A stretch of 64,000 bases of DNA from Progne subis subis (GCA_022316685.1 JAKJHU010000067.1:496001-560000), one strand, 5' to 3'. Shown: positions 1 to 13,252, counted from the stretch's first letter. A program made the numbers and translations. Notes: generated from the letters alone by a model not told the origin.

Positions 1-169
1 GTGCTGTAGTTCCTACAAATGTTCCACCAATAAAATGGAATTGTGCTACTCAGACGGTATTGTCAGTAGCAGGGCACAAAGTGGTATCGGCCTCAGGAGA
101 GGTGTGGGCAATCACTGACACCTGACCTCAGTTAAGACTATATAAAGTGCTGAAAAGGCCTCATACTGA

Positions 170-309
170 TTATAACAATTCTTCAGGGATCACCATCCTT
201 CCCTCCTGCAGCTCATGTGCAGCTCCTTTAATGAGCTGCTCAGTGATCTTGTCCACAGCGAGGCTGGAAGTGAAGATAGTTGAGAACCAATCAGTGATGT
301 GATTAATCA
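170..309 (-). CDS. candidate terminal coding exon (unidentified gene)
   Basis: A minus-strand open segment ends in TAA (170-172). Its last residues include VDKITEQLIKGAAHELQ and then a methionine-containing tail ending EELL. Immediately upstream on that strand is a good-looking 3' splice site: a pyrimidine-rich stretch followed by TTAACAG, with AG at 310-311. This would make a 140-nt last exon. Many codons end in G or C (GTG, GAC, AAG, ATC, CAG, CTC) although the surroundings are AT-rich, which favours real or recently decayed coding sequence. The frame also stays open upstream to an ATG at 368-370, so it could instead be a chance 66-codon frame. I do not recognise the family. No poly(A) signal is visible before the window edge. 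The coding call is inference from codon texture and the splice-like acceptor only. Confidence 0.28.
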
Positions 310-430
310 CTGTTAACACAAGAGCAGGGCACTGCCGACTGTTGGTATGCACTGTTTGATTTGAATGCATTTATCTGGGGAGGAGGGAGTCTCTCTTTAT
401 TCTCGCGGAAGCAACCCCGCTGCTTCCAAC

Positions 431-3400
431 AGCTGCTGAAATCAGGCACGTTTCATTGCTATTATCATTGCTATTATCAATGCAAGAAATCATTATCATT
501 GTGCTGAGGTGTGGGACACCTGTTATTTTTCCTGTCTGAATTCTAAAGCCAAATTAATAAGATTCATATGCTCTCAGTCAATAAAGTTTTACTATGTAAA
601 TGGTTTTGTCCTGGTCAGAGTTCAATGCCTTCATTGTATCTTGGAAAATGATGAAGGAAGTATTCAAACTAGCAAGACTGAAGAGTAAATTAAAAAATGT
701 GTAGCTCTCCTTTGTAACAGATGTGAATAGCTCTCTATGATGATACTCAGTGTGATAAAAATCAAGGATCTGTGCATCATTCTTGTATCTCAAAATTCTA
801 CTGCCTTTTCCCTACTGTTTTTGGCAGAACATTATTAAGATTTTCCTTTGCTTGCTTTGGCTCCCTATTGAAGATGATGGATGGTTACTTCCTTTTGCTG
901 TCAGCTAGCCAGTGAATAGCCAATTGAAAGGAGAGGAATAAAGGACCAAACCCCTTTCCATTTCACAAAGTCTTAGAATTTTGACTGGGGAGGCAAACAT
1001 TAAATCTGTTCCAAATCTATTTACTGTAGGTAGCCATCCATCACTATGGTATATGAGTGCCTTCTAAATTAAATAAATGGCAGTAGAGAGGGTGTAGCTG
1101 AACAATAGCACTCTCCTTATTTGAGTTAATTAATAACCCCTCAGGCTCACAAAACGTTTTAATATGTGGAATGATTTGCTTCTCCCTCATCCAAATTATC
1201 AAAATACAAATTTTCAGTATTAAGTAGGTTTGTATAGTGTAAGGTTTTCTTCAGAAAATGGCTCTGTAGAATTCTTTTAGAATTCATGCAATTTAATAAC
1301 ACAAAGATCCTCAAGATTTAGAATTTCTTCTGAGAACCTCCTTCATAGGCACCTAGTTTCCAGATGGTATTTTGGATTCGTACTCATCATTGTAATCTGA
1401 ATGTACCTATCACAGGGATGAAATTGTGATGGTGTTAGGGTTTTAAATTTATTTTGGTTTTATTTCATTGTAGAGGTTTTAAAATAATTTGTGCGAAAGA
1501 TTACTTAAGACCAAAAGAGATATTTCTCTAATTTGCTAGAATTTTTTATTGCTATTTTGATGTGGATTTGTAGTTTGGAAGGTTGCACCTTGTTTCCTAA
1601 ATAATTAGAAGCTGTAAGGTGGTGCCTGCTAATATTATTATTATTATTACTACTACTAAAATTATTGTTGTTATTATTGTTTTTTATTGTTCTAGTTCTT
1701 CTATTACTTTTTGTTAGGGTTGTTTTCCTTAAAATAGATAGCAGTTAATTTAAGTTATTATATAGGTAGCATCTGTACTCTTTACTGGCTGTAGAATATT
1801 CGTGAAGTAATTGTTCTGTTCACAGTTTCAGGGGAATATGATCAGGCTGCATGGAACAAACAGTTCTGTGTTCTGCTTTTGATAGTAAGACTGGGAATAT
1901 TTGGTTATGCCGATATTTCTTTTTTATTTATCATTTCAGTTCATGAATTGTTATTAAACTTTGTGAGGTATTATGGTCTGATCAATATAGGATCCACAAA
2001 ATTTTGCCTGTTTCAGTGGATGGTGTCTATTTGACTAGTTATCTGAAGGCTGATTGAAAGGCATAATTTTATTATTTTTCTCCCTTCTTTCTTAAAGAGT
2101 GGCACGAAGTGAATTATGCAGAAAATTAGTATATAGAAAATGTTCTAGAAATTTAAATATTTTTTTTACCTTTTTTTGAAGAGAAACCCAAGAATTCCAG
2201 CTATCTTGAATACAATTAATAGAAAAGTGAATATAAACACTTAGCAACATGTCTCTGATGTTATGTGATCTGCCTCCAGTATTTACTTGCCTGCGACACT
2301 TGCTCGTTGCTTGCATTTCTCACATATCTCATGCCCATTTTTGCTGTTTCTATAGCCATTTAAGGTGTTTTGTGTGCTGTTCTGGTAGTTTAAAACCAGT
2401 AAATAATATGAAATGTTAATGAAGTACTTAGTAACCATAATATAATACCTGCTTGCACTTTGACAGTTCATTATATGAAATAAAGTCTCAATCAATAAGT
2501 TCCCAGTCATTTGTCTGGCATACGTGAAGACTATTACGATTCCAACATTCCTTAGAATACCAGCCAGATGGAAACGGGTAAGTACCTTGTAGACAAAAAT
2601 GTGACATATAATGGAATGTTGGCCTGTTGGCATGAAAACTTGAGTATGTTCCATTAATGGCACTGCTTAAATAAACTGAATCAGAAAATGGAGATTATAA
2701 ATATTGTTTATTTCTGCATTACTTCTATTACCCACAGCATCAGTAACCAATGGACCATTGAAAGATAATTTTTCATATTACAAGGGCCAATAATCAGTGT
2801 CACACCAACCTGTTTTCATAAAGCCTATGTTATAATGTACATATTGTAGCTGTGCTTAGAAGAGGTGCTTAATTCAGATTTCTAAATTAAAATCAGATGT
2901 CCAGGAAAACATTTTCATGATTAAGAAGTTAGATTTCCTTTCTGAAAGTAAGCTTGCTCTACTTCCTAATGCTGTCTGTGCATGATCAAGTTCGTGATAT
3001 TATGAATCTCCCTGATAGTGGTTTTCCTTTAAGATTCTGCGGACTTGATCATAGTCAAACCACATTATAAAATACTAAGTGGAACTTGGACAACCGTTGA
3101 GTTCTGGATGGCTTTAGTCTTCATAAAAATTACATTTAACATATGGTAAAAATGAAAGTCCCAAATTTGAGTGTACTTTTTGACTCATTTAATTGTACCA
3201 GCTTTTCAAAATGTGTTTCTTGTGGTTTAATTTTCAAAATCATCCTCAAATAAGAGCTATTCATTATATTTTAAATCCTGGTGGTTTATGTAATCAACTA
3301 AATCATAATTTTAGAGAATACTGAAAATTTTTGCTGCATGGTTTTGAAAATTTTTGTCCTCTTTTTTAATTTCATTTCACAAATTGTCAATACTAATAAG

Positions 3401-3536
3401 AAAAACTTATTTCTACTTGAGTTTATATATTCTGAGAAAATACTTTAAATGGGTATTAGAGAAGGATTAGGGTTTGTTTTCCTTTTTCCCCCCCTTATTT
3501 GTTAGCAAGGTCACCTTTTGAAAGCAGCGTTCCTAA

Positions 3537-3538
<2 letters not shown>
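431..3538. other. AT-rich non-coding stretch
   Basis: No recognisable gene. The only structured element is an imperfect (ATT)n/(GTT)n run near 1,632-1,690. A 126-codon minus-strand frame at 2283-2663 begins at GTG, matches no family I know, and is of a length expected by chance here. Confidence 0.6.
1632..1690. repeat. imperfect (ATT)n / (GTT)n microsatellite
   Basis: Runs of ATT and TTA units, then three ACT units, then mixed GTT/ATT units. This is an interrupted trinucleotide repeat. Confidence 0.8.

Positions 3539-3569
<31 letters not shown>
3539..3569. repeat. poly(T) tract, about 31 bases
   Basis: Uninterrupted T run followed at once by a G-rich segment containing GTGGGGTGC. If it is the tail of a retrocopy, the copied sequence would lie to the right on the minus strand, but nothing there is recognisable. 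Confidence 0.85.
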
Positions 3570-3570
<1 letters not shown>

Positions 3571-4310
3571 AGTGGGGTGCGGGGACAGACGGATAGGAGA
3601 GGTGTTTTGCATCTTTCCTGATAATTGCTAATAGCTTAAGTTACTTGCATGCATGCAGGCAGCTCAACCATTTACCATTTTCTGTTACAGGCTCTCAAAA
3701 TTACTGTGTAAGTTAAAGAACAGGAATTTGGGATATTATCAAAACATTCCTTCAGCAACTATTACTCAATTTAGCTTATGATTCTGCAGATATTATCTCT
3801 GGACACCTCAAAGTTTGTCAATAACAGTTTACATGATGGGATGTACCACATGCTTAAGGACTGCAACTATTTAATGGTGCTTCATTAATTTCAGTGGAAT
3901 TCTGGGAGGCATATTTTCCAAGTGACATACTTATATCACCGTTCTGGGAATACATCGTGTTTTGCAACAATTACAACATCCACAGGGCAATAAATCAGTT
4001 AACTATATTCTTCTAGGCTCGGAAAATGAGCTGAATTGCTGTTTCAGAAACAAATTTTCCCAAGCTCATTTAAAAGGAGGAGGTTTAGGAAAGGCCAAGT
4101 GAGGTGCATATACAGGCGCTTTAGAAGGGCATCATGGGGACTAGGAACAGGATTCTTTCTGTCACAGGATACAGCTGGAAATAATGACAAAAATGTGCTG
4201 TAAATAGCCTATGGAGCAAACTGAAACGAGAAAATAAAGTAGGTACTTATATTCTCAGCATTTTAATCAAGATGATGGCTCCACAGTTTTCTTCTAGCAG
4301 TGGAAGTAGG

Positions 4311-4359
4311 AAAACAAAACAAAGCAACAAACAAACAAACAAAAACCCCACCAACAAAA
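4311..4359. repeat. A/C-rich low-complexity tract
   Basis: AAAAC and AAAC units grading into CCCCACC, almost devoid of G and T. It is the first of a series of similar tracts in the window. Confidence 0.75.
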
Positions 4360-4662
4360 TCCTGTGGTAAAAAATGGTTTTAACACCTGATGTACCTCTC
4401 TCCATTGTAAGTTTGGATCTGTGTGAAAGTTCTGATGTCTGTGAAATTCTGTGATGTTCTGAAAACAAAAATAACAAATTATTGAGTGCCAAGAACTATC
4501 AAGAATTTTTTCTTGATTATTGGAACAAACATACATATATATTTATTATGCAGATGTGTGTTTGTGAGATATAATTCTCTAGGTGTTTTGTACTATTTTT
4601 TCCCAAACTTCGGTGTCACTCTGCCTATTGTAATATAGCACAGCAGAATTGTCAGGTAGTTT

Positions 4663-4683
4663 AAAAAAAAAAAAAAAAAAAAA
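4663..4683. repeat. poly(A) tract, about 21 bases
   Basis: Uninterrupted A run, then a second short A run a few bases on. No retrocopy is recognised beside it. Confidence 0.8.
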
Positions 4684-4849
4684 GGCAAGAAAAAAAAATC
4701 CAAAACATTCTGCCAAAAGATAACTCCCTGAAATAGGAAGTATTGTACACTTATACAGCAGTCTTTATTATGAGATATGCTAAAGTGTATTGCAATATTC
4801 TGTGGTTTTGAATTGTTGGGCTTTTGTTGTGGGATGTGTGAGTGCCTAA

Positions 4850-4920
4850 ATATACACATTCATCTATATATGTATAGGCATATCTATAGATGTGAATAGA
4901 TATATGCACACATATATAGT
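4850..4920. repeat. degenerate (TA)/(CA) low-complexity region
   Basis: Alternating purine-pyrimidine sequence with repeated TATATG, ATCTAT and CACATATA motifs. It is probably a decayed dinucleotide microsatellite. Confidence 0.55.
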
Positions 4921-5467
4921 TATGCTCACGATCATTAAGGCTGATGTCTTCACAAAGTTTTACTTTAAACACTCTTGTGCACCCACATATCAACATAGAA
5001 AATTTCTCACTTTTTATAGTCATAGGGAGACTTGTAAAATAATTCAGTATCTCACAGGCAAGAGTTGTTCATATAATGTGGAGGAAATATGTTCAGATCC
5101 TGCTTCACTTTTATTGCTATACAGGCAAAGAGCTTTGAAAGGAAAAACTTTTATAGATGTAAAACTATGTAGAAATATCTGCTATAATTAAAATACAGGA
5201 AAATACTGGAGCATAAAGAATGGGAAATCATATAAATGAATGCATATTTCTAGTCCAGTGGGCTGATTGTAGAGATTGGGAAAAAAAAAAATCTGCAAAA
5301 ATATTTACAATCTGATACAGTTCTGGAAACTGGGTAAACTGCAAAGTTTTCTTCTAAAATAAGACACAGAAACGGATTTGGGATGAACATCAATGTCAAG
5401 ATTCCGCTTCTTAGTTGGACTGAAAGAAACTGTGAACATGACAGAATTTCCTATGTACCTCTGCTTT

Positions 5468-5526
5468 TAAATTAGCTGTATTTACAGATACAGCGGGATA
5501 CATTTTATCTGTATTTAGCTAATTTA
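5468..5526. other. imperfect inverted repeat / hairpin
   Basis: The left arm (5468-5490) and right arm (5506-5526) are nearly reverse complements: an outer 10-bp stem, a 6/4 internal loop, an inner 7-bp stem and a 15-nt terminal loop. The size resembles a short microRNA precursor, but the inner stem is short and A/T-rich, so chance is possible. Confidence 0.4.
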
Positions 5527-6080
5527 ACTCTTGGGGAGGAGTGATTAATGTATTTAAATGCGCCATTTTCATATGTGAAGCTGCACCTCCCAGAGCTCAT
5601 AACTAATCCCTAGAATTATTCATCCCTTTACTGGTGCGTCAGAACTGCAGTCAAAGGGATGACTTCTGTTGATATACTCAACTGAACTTTCAATTCACTC
5701 ACTCAGTAGTGGGTGGGGTAAGACCTACATAATCTTACAAAACACTTGTTTGTGTTTGATTCCCTGTTAGAACAGCACCGCAGTCTGCTAGATATAATTA
5801 GGAAAGTAGACCTGCAGTGAGTGTTCAGTCTCATGCATAGAGTGCATACAAACAAACTGGAATGACACCTTCAGTTGAAAAGTAGTCCTGCACTTCTGCC
5901 CCAGACTGCACCTGTGTAGTATATGTAAACATGAATACACTAACAAGGTGCCATAAAGCGTCAAAGATTTTGATCTGGTTTTTTTTCCTATAAATTCTGC
6001 CTCTTCTTAGTGTGAAGTTGAATCCGTCTTAAGTTATCCTATCTAGAAAGCTAGAATAAGATTAAATGTGTATATATGAA

Positions 6081-6112
6081 GATATATATACAGACACACA
6101 CACACACATATA
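6081..6112. repeat. (TA)n(CA)n microsatellite
   Basis: A TATATATA run followed by about eight CA units and TATATG. It is a short compound dinucleotide repeat. Confidence 0.8.
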
Positions 6113-9100
6113 TGTAATTATCTGTGTGCCAAGGTTTCTCTATCAGTTAATTTTGAAAAAAAGACCATAAAGCATTTTCTTCTTTGTGAAGAAAAAAAAA
6201 AACAAAACAACAACTTGTATTGGAGCCTCTTACTGATAGTTATTCTTCAATAAATAAGTGTTGCTACATTGTACTTAATGTGATCAAGACCTGAGCCCTT
6301 GTGAGTTGTCCTTTGTGTCAATCTGCAACAATAACCCAGACTGTGGTACACATAGAACTGCATTTTCTTTTCTAATCTAACCTTTGATAGAAATGCTGGC
6401 CATTGTAGGCTTTCTGTACAAAGACTGGGTTGACAGAACATACATTTGATTTATGTTACTAGATAATTGAAAGGATGAGGCTCAATTTGTGACAATTCAG
6501 AGAAGAAGGATGTGGACCAGTTGAAAAGAGTTCACTACAGGTGAACTATGACAATGATCAGTTGTCTAAAGAAAATGTAAGCCATGACAAATGTTGTAAA
6601 GAACAGTGGTTGTTCAAACTAGACAGTATCAAACTTGTGTAGGCATAACAAATAAAGCCTAAAATCAGCAAGGGAGATTTACGTTAGATGTTAGGAATTA
6701 TCTTGTAACAGTAAGGATGCCTAAGGACTGGGTTAGAGGTTTGAGGAAGGTTTTGAAAACTTCACTGATAAGACTTTTTGAAATTAGACTGATATCAGGC
6801 TGGGACAAGTGTAGGTCTTTCTGTGAGGGAAAAAGGGATGGAAAATATGGTCCTTTGATCTTTGTAATAGCCTTTTTTGTCCATGATTATATCCTCTGCA
6901 ACTCCACAGGATTGGTTTCAGTTCCCTGAATTAACTAAAATATATAGGAAGTCCTCTTTGTTAGAGAAAAGTGGGTTTTAAGATTTTAAAAAAGAAATAC
7001 ATTTTCTGTGAAAATTACTGCTCTTACAAATTGCTTTGGGCAAATGTATAAACTATTGGTTTTTGTTGCAATGAAATTTGCATTTTTTAAAAACCCCAAC
7101 AAGCAGGTACTAGTATTGTGCCTTCTGTTATCTTTTAAGTGCTGGGCTTTTTCTTAGAGGTAGGAGAGACATATTTAGATCTGGTTTCTTGCATTTAATT
7201 TTTTTCGCCTGAGAACATAATAGTTATGTATACATGAAGATAAATGTTTGGGGTTTTGAAATGAGTAACTATGAAAACAATTTGATCATGCAATTGAAAT
7301 TTTATCCAAACCTCGAAAAACAAAACATGAAAATGATGTTTAGCAGCAGAATTCCCATGAAATTCCTCATGGAAAGAGCTGACTTAATAGTGTGGACAGT
7401 TCAGTTGTGCTTGAACTATATCGTGCATCTAGGTTGAGAAACATGCACTAGCAGCAGGATAGCTGCTATTATCTTGTCCATCCTTAAAATAATTCCAAGG
7501 CCAAATGCTGTATGAAGAAATATGGTTCATATATAGTGGGTGTTAGATCAGCCTTTGGCTGAATCAAAGAATTAGTTTAACTAGGGAGATGAGGAGGGCA
7601 TTCTTAGGACCTGGCTTGGAGACTGGGAGGTTAAGGGGCTGGAAATGAAAGTAAAGACTGTAAATATTGGTTTGGTAATGGATTGACAGTTATATGCAAG
7701 TTACAAATTTTTCAATTGATAACTTACTGATTTTTTTAAATGGGATTTTATGTTATGCAGACACCCTTTTAATACTGTTTGCATTTTTCCCAGTCAAATA
7801 ATATTTTACATTAATATGGCATGTCTATTTTGATTTGGTTTTAAGGGAGCTATTCTAGGGTTTTAAATCAAGGAGTGAAATTGCTGCTGTGCTTGTATGC
7901 AAGTTTGTAAGTGATTAGTAAATAATATAAATGCCTATTTTGTTCAGTTGGTTGACAGAGGTATAAAGTTGTACAGATGCAGATACAGGAAAAAACTTCA
8001 GGCAGTCCAAATGTAGGATATATTTTTTTATTTTTCAGAGAGAGGTAGATTATGTCTGAATAGCAAGAAAATAGATAAAGAAGATTTGTCAAGACATGGA
8101 GGGAAAACTGTCCCAGGTGGCTGGGTGATCACAGAGAGCAAACCCTACCAAAGTAATGAGATTGCGTGAAAGGATGGAGCTGCACCACAGTCGCTGGAAA
8201 GATGATAGAGAGTCAGAAAATATAATTTTGAGCAACTCATGGAGTTTTTATTTGTTGACTGTTTTTAAGGAATTATGTTTTAACTTAAGCATTTCTTCCT
8301 TACAAATAATTAAATCAAATTCCTCTAATGCTTTTACAGTGTGCAAAATTTTAACCTCCAAATTTAATATCTTTGCAGTTTATGTAAGTTAGACTGTATT
8401 TCTCCCTCTCACAGAAAAGATTGGCCTATTAATAGTGTCTTTTTCAACATATGGGATTATATTCTGTCAGTACTTAAACAGGACATAGTTCTTTTTTTAT
8501 CCTGAATCCCACTTATACTCATAAACTGATGATGCAGAGTTATCAGCCTTAATTTTGTTACAGAAATCTTGCCAGATCTTTCTCATTGCCTAATGATTAT
8601 CTGTGCTCTAGCTTGTATTCTATCAGTTTCCCAGAATTCACTGTTCTTTTAACATTATTGAGTGATTTATTTTTGCACTCACCAGGCTCTGAATATTCAT
8701 TTTTTTACATCACAGAATTGGATTTTTAAATGCATCTCTTTTTGCAGTTTTCAAAGGAAAAGAAATTTGTGCAGCCTCTTTCAGATTGGCTGTGGTCATT
8801 TTGCATAGATCTCCACACCCTTTCTCATTCTAACATAGGGAGCATGAAAAATGCCTCTAAACAACTTGCAATTCATTATTCTAATTTATTTTAAACAAAA
8901 ATATAAAATTAAATCTTTTAAAAGAGACAGAATTAAAAATAAATCTTTTTCTCTTGAACTCAGGGTATCTTTTAAAGATTAAGAAATTATGATTTGTTAA
9001 AAAACATTCATCCTATTTCTGCATCATCCCCACCTTGCCAGTATTGACAGACCATTAAGTCAAAGGCCTGTGGCTACTTCTTGTATCATTCTGCTAAAGG

Positions 9101-9285
9101 TGTATTTAAAAGTTTTATGCATGCTCACTGGAAAGTGTCATATAGCTTACACAAGAAAGTGCTAATAAATTAATACTGAGCTTCTTAAGTCATATATGGT
9201 AATGTCTGTCCAATATATGATGGATACAAATTGATTCATTTAATAGTATATGAAGAAGAGCCTAAAGATGATTCTTCTTTTCCTT

Positions 9286-9318
9286 CTTTTTTTTTTTTTT
9301 TTTTCTTTTCTTTTTTTT
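9286..9318. repeat. T-rich tract with C interruptions
   Basis: About 16 Ts, then CTTTTC and a further T run. Confidence 0.8.
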
Positions 9319-10213
9319 GCAAGTGGGATCAAAAAAATTCTCTACAGATCACCAAGAACTAAAGGCAAAGGCTTACTTAAAATGTGTGAGATAAAAGGAG
9401 AAAAGGATCTTAAGACATTCCATTATTTTTAAACAAAGTAGTTGGTAAGCCCAAATAAAATTCCAGTTGTTGAAAAATCTGAGTACTTGCAATAAAGCAT
9501 TAATAGTTTTGGTGGGAGAATAAAATCCATAAAAGAAGCCTGAAATTGTAAGGGAAGATATAGTAAGGCTGATTCAATTTGCCAGATACAAATTTCTTCA
9601 TTTTTTCGTCAAATGGGGATGCTGCCCATAATAGAAGTACCAACTGAAGCAGATATCATGAACATCCTCATTCTATTACAGATATTTAATGGAGTTTGAC
9701 TTCAGTTATGAATAGCAACAAATCTAAACCAAGAGTGCCTTGTAAAGGCTTAGGGAATCAAAACAAAAGTCATGCCTTGGATGTGGTATTGCTCTAACAA
9801 GTGCACCAACACAAGGTTAGCAGGAGCTTTACTGCACTGCACTGTTCACCTTCCTACTGATTAATCTTTATGCAAGGTTAGAAGCTCTGTGGTTTCTGAT
9901 ATGTGTGAGACTCAAAAGTGTAAATAGTGTTAGTTTTCTTGGAGATGAGTTAGACAGTCTTGACCTAAGTAAAATATATAGGACACACAAAGGTGTGACT
10001 TTTGCAATTTATAAAGACACTGTCCTTGTGAATAAAATCCCTATGATCTCTGAGGAAATTCTCCGCTTTCTTCCTGACAATGAGAAATAATCCTGTTCCA
10101 TCAAAAAAACCTAACATACTATTCACAGTGGAGATAGGATATGAATTCATGCTTACAGGAATCAACAGTTACTTACAATAAATGCATCATTAGTATTTGA
10201 CACATGCAAATAT

Positions 10214-10231
10214 TAAAAAAAAAAAAAAAAT
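10214..10231. repeat. poly(A) tract, about 17 bases
   Basis: A short uninterrupted A run with no associated element seen. Confidence 0.75.
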
Positions 10232-10399
10232 CCTCCAAAACCCTTAATTCCAAAACATACAAAGCTATATAAAAAACTGGAGGTATTTTAGTGAGATTCT
10301 CTTGCCCTCCTATTTCTCCACATTAAAAATTGGAAACCTGTTCTGTTACATTTTCAAATAGTTCAGTATTTGCTGCAGCATGCTAGAAAAAATTTTATG

Positions 10400-10405
10400 T
10401 ATGTA

Positions 10406-10442
<37 letters not shown>
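10400..10442. repeat. (TA)n followed by poly(T)
   Basis: About twelve TA units (after TGTATG) run directly into about 15 Ts and then CCCC. Confidence 0.85.
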
Positions 10443-13159
10443 CCCCTTAGAAGCTAAAATATTTCCTAAGCCATTTTTGTCTTTTACTGCAATCAAAGAT
10501 TGTAAGTGTAATTTTTTGTCTGCATCAAAAATACTTGAGATTTTTCCCCATATGCCTGCTGGACTCTGGACACAAACTATCAGGATTGTAAGAGTCTCCT
10601 AAAGAACACAACACAAAATAAAAAGAAAAAAATAGCAAAACATATGAACATCAAAATCTTTGGTGACTCAGGATGCAAAGAATTCTTGAAATAAAATCAG
10701 TTTTTACTGTTTCAAAAATCCAGTGCAGCTAAACAATTTCAGTATCTTAGTCCTTTCAGTGGCTGAGAGAAGCAAATTATAATTTGGTGACGTGAGGAAT
10801 TGATTCATATTAATCAACAAAGTATTTTCATAATCTGTGGTAGGGGTTACGTATTTCTGTATAAAACACAAGCAGGTGGTTTAACTTCTACATAGAAGCC
10901 ATTTGCCATTTACCTTTGCTTTCAGCATTTATTTTATTCCACATTTCTTTTATTTTAGAATTTTAGGAACACTCCAGGAAAATGGTCACAGAACAATGAG
11001 GAAACATAATAATGGAGATGTTTTATCACTCAAAACTTTGCATGTTAATCTCCTAACTTTTTTTTTTAGAGGGAACCCATACACTTTCTTCCTCTCAGCC
11101 TCCAACGGTCAGAACAACTATGAGATTTGAGGCTTTTTCCATACTGAGGCATGCCTTAAATGAGCTTAACTGATTGATGTAGAAACTGGCAAAATAAACA
11201 AAATTGAGTCCTAGAAATGCAGGGAGATTGGTATGAATCCATCTGCTGTTGACAGATCAAGATTAGGTGGTTGACTTTTAAAAGGGATTTGTTCTTCTCA
11301 TCACACCTATTTCTACTTTTCAGGTTATTTTCCTAGTAGATTACATTTCTGAGATGTTCTGTTGTTTCAAAAACATGGAAAATAAAATCTCTATCCCATA
11401 TTTCATATGCTTTATTGTTATTTTTTACTATCTTGTAATACAGGGAACTTTTATCTTTATGAAAAAGAGCTTTCTCCTTCTATTTAATTTTATTTTATTT
11501 TATGGTGATTTTTTGGTTTGCCTGGATATTTAGCTGAATGTTTTTTGGTAGTGTTAGCTCCTTTGTGGAATCTAAAAAGCTCAAAATCATGTTTTGAACT
11601 GTTACTTATGCAAAGCAATTGTAAAAATACAAATAGACACATATAATTATCCCAAGCCTGGGGAATACTAGAAAATTTTCATCTCTTGTATTTGTTGTAA
11701 GTGAATTCTGTAAGCCTCTTGCTTTAAATACATAGTTTTAAACATGGTGATTTCCTTTGCTGAACTAACAAGCTGCCACATATTGTAAGGATCCAATATG
11801 TATGGAAAACAGAAATATATAATTTTAAAATATGAGAGAAAATACATTATTGAGGGCATATAAAGAGATAGAAATTAACTCACTCCAGGGATAAATAACT
11901 CCAGGATAAAACAACTAGATCTTTGTTTCAAGATATTGGAGTAGGATTTTCACAACAATTTTAGGAGCCTTCACTACCTTGTACTGCAGATATTTAAAAG
12001 AAGGTAGTTGGTTTGAGACAGAGTAACAAACAGCCAGTTTGATTTAAAAGAAAAACAATTCTAAATAATTATTTAATTTCCCTCATTATGAGGTACAGAA
12101 AAACATTTTCTTCTGTTGTGTTTTCCTCTTTGCATCTTCAACATAATGACGTTTGAAGCCTCATTATGTTTTTAAAGTGAAAAATGTTGTATTAAGATAT
12201 ATGGGCATGACAGAAAAATTCTGTATGATTTTCCTTTGAAGTTCTGAAAAAAATTCTTCTTATCACATTCTGTAACAGATTCTTAATAAGAAGATGGTGG
12301 TGGAGTGGAAGCTCAGTGATTTTCTGTGTGAGTAGCAAGGGTTTCCTTTTAGTTAAAAAGATTGTGAAAGTACACTGTAATGTTTATATTGATCTAGACA
12401 CTATCTATAGCCATCTTTACTACATTTTCTTATTTTGGCATAATTTATTTATGACTAAATTAGTCAGTGGAGTTTCAGGAAGATCAAAAAGATATTCTCT
12501 CATTATTGTAAATCCCCTACAAAAGCCAACACAAAACCATATTTTAATTGTTAAAAGCTTTACTAGTTTAAGAGGAAACTCAAAGAGGTAAAAAAAGTAA
12601 GTATGACAAATACAGTTCACAAACAACCTGCCTTAGCACAGTACACAGTGTTTTCATAGGAACCCATTATCAAATTGCATGTTGTTCAAATGAAGTCTTA
12701 TCACCACTAAATTATTTATACTTTAGTCTGAAAAGTAAATAAATGTTAAGTGACTCATGCTTTTTCCTTTTTTCTGAAAAGACAAATATCTCTAGCTATC
12801 AAAAGTGCTCTATCATTTATGAACGAGATTTCAGTCTGATTTTTTTAAAATTATGTTGCTTAAATATATTTTGTATGCAACTCAGATACTCATGAAGGAT
12901 CAGTTATTCATTGTTACATTGGAAAAATGCAGTTTTATATATAAAAACAAAAAAAATAGTTTGGTCATTTGGGACAAAACTCTTCCCATTCACCTCTGCA
13001 ATAACTCTTGAAGACAGTATAAAGCTGTAGATCCTGAAGATGTCATGAATCATCATAGGCAGATGTTGATAGACTTAGCACTGTGTTTGGCTGTTCATGA
13101 ACAAATGTCTAACTTTCTCTTCTGCAAAACCATCCACTGGTCCAGAGTGTTAAGATGTT

Positions 13160-13252
13160 CTATTGGAACAGCCTTTCTATGAGGTTCTTGTGCTTGCCAG
13201 GCTCCGTGTGTTTGATCTCCATCAGACTCTGCCGTGTCAGGTATGCCTGGGG
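13160..13252 (-). CDS. candidate terminal coding exon (unidentified gene)
   Basis: The minus-strand reading from a possible acceptor (CACTTCAG, AG at 13253-13254) ends at TAG (13160-13162). Near the C-terminus it reads SLMEIKHTEPGKHKNLIERL. Codon choice (CTG, CAG, GAG, ATC, AAG, AAC, CTC, TTC) is strikingly coding-like for this AT-rich window, and the segment is locally richer in CpG. A second acceptor (CCCCAG, exon start 13246) would give a 29-codon in-phase exon. An overlapping minus frame (13095-13283, 62 codons) is also open, so the frame is not certain. I do not recognise the protein. The alternative is an old processed or exapted fragment, or chance. Confidence 0.28.
   Translation of the reverse strand, partial: PQAYLTRQSLMEIKHTEPGKHKNLIERLFQ

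Larger units (their letters stand above)
5527..13094. other. AT-rich non-coding stretch
   Basis: No gene or recognisable interspersed repeat was found. Simple repeats inside it are listed separately. A 61-codon plus frame at 9905-10090 starts at GTG and ends in TAA; it was considered and not called. Confidence 0.6.

Noticed and set aside
1..430. Possible LTR with TATA box (ACTATATAAAGTGC, 146-159)
   Set aside because: No terminal repeats, poly(A) signal or known LTR landmarks could be lined up, and the window edge cuts it; the minus-strand exon reading fits at least as well.
2283..2663. 126-codon minus-strand open frame, the longest in the window
   Set aside because: It starts at GTG, matches no family I know, and an open run of this length is expected about once by chance in 64 kb of such AT-rich DNA read in six frames.
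9905..10090. 61-codon plus frame with plausible-looking protein sequence
   Set aside because: GTG start, AT-ending codons like its surroundings, no splice-like boundaries, no family recognised.
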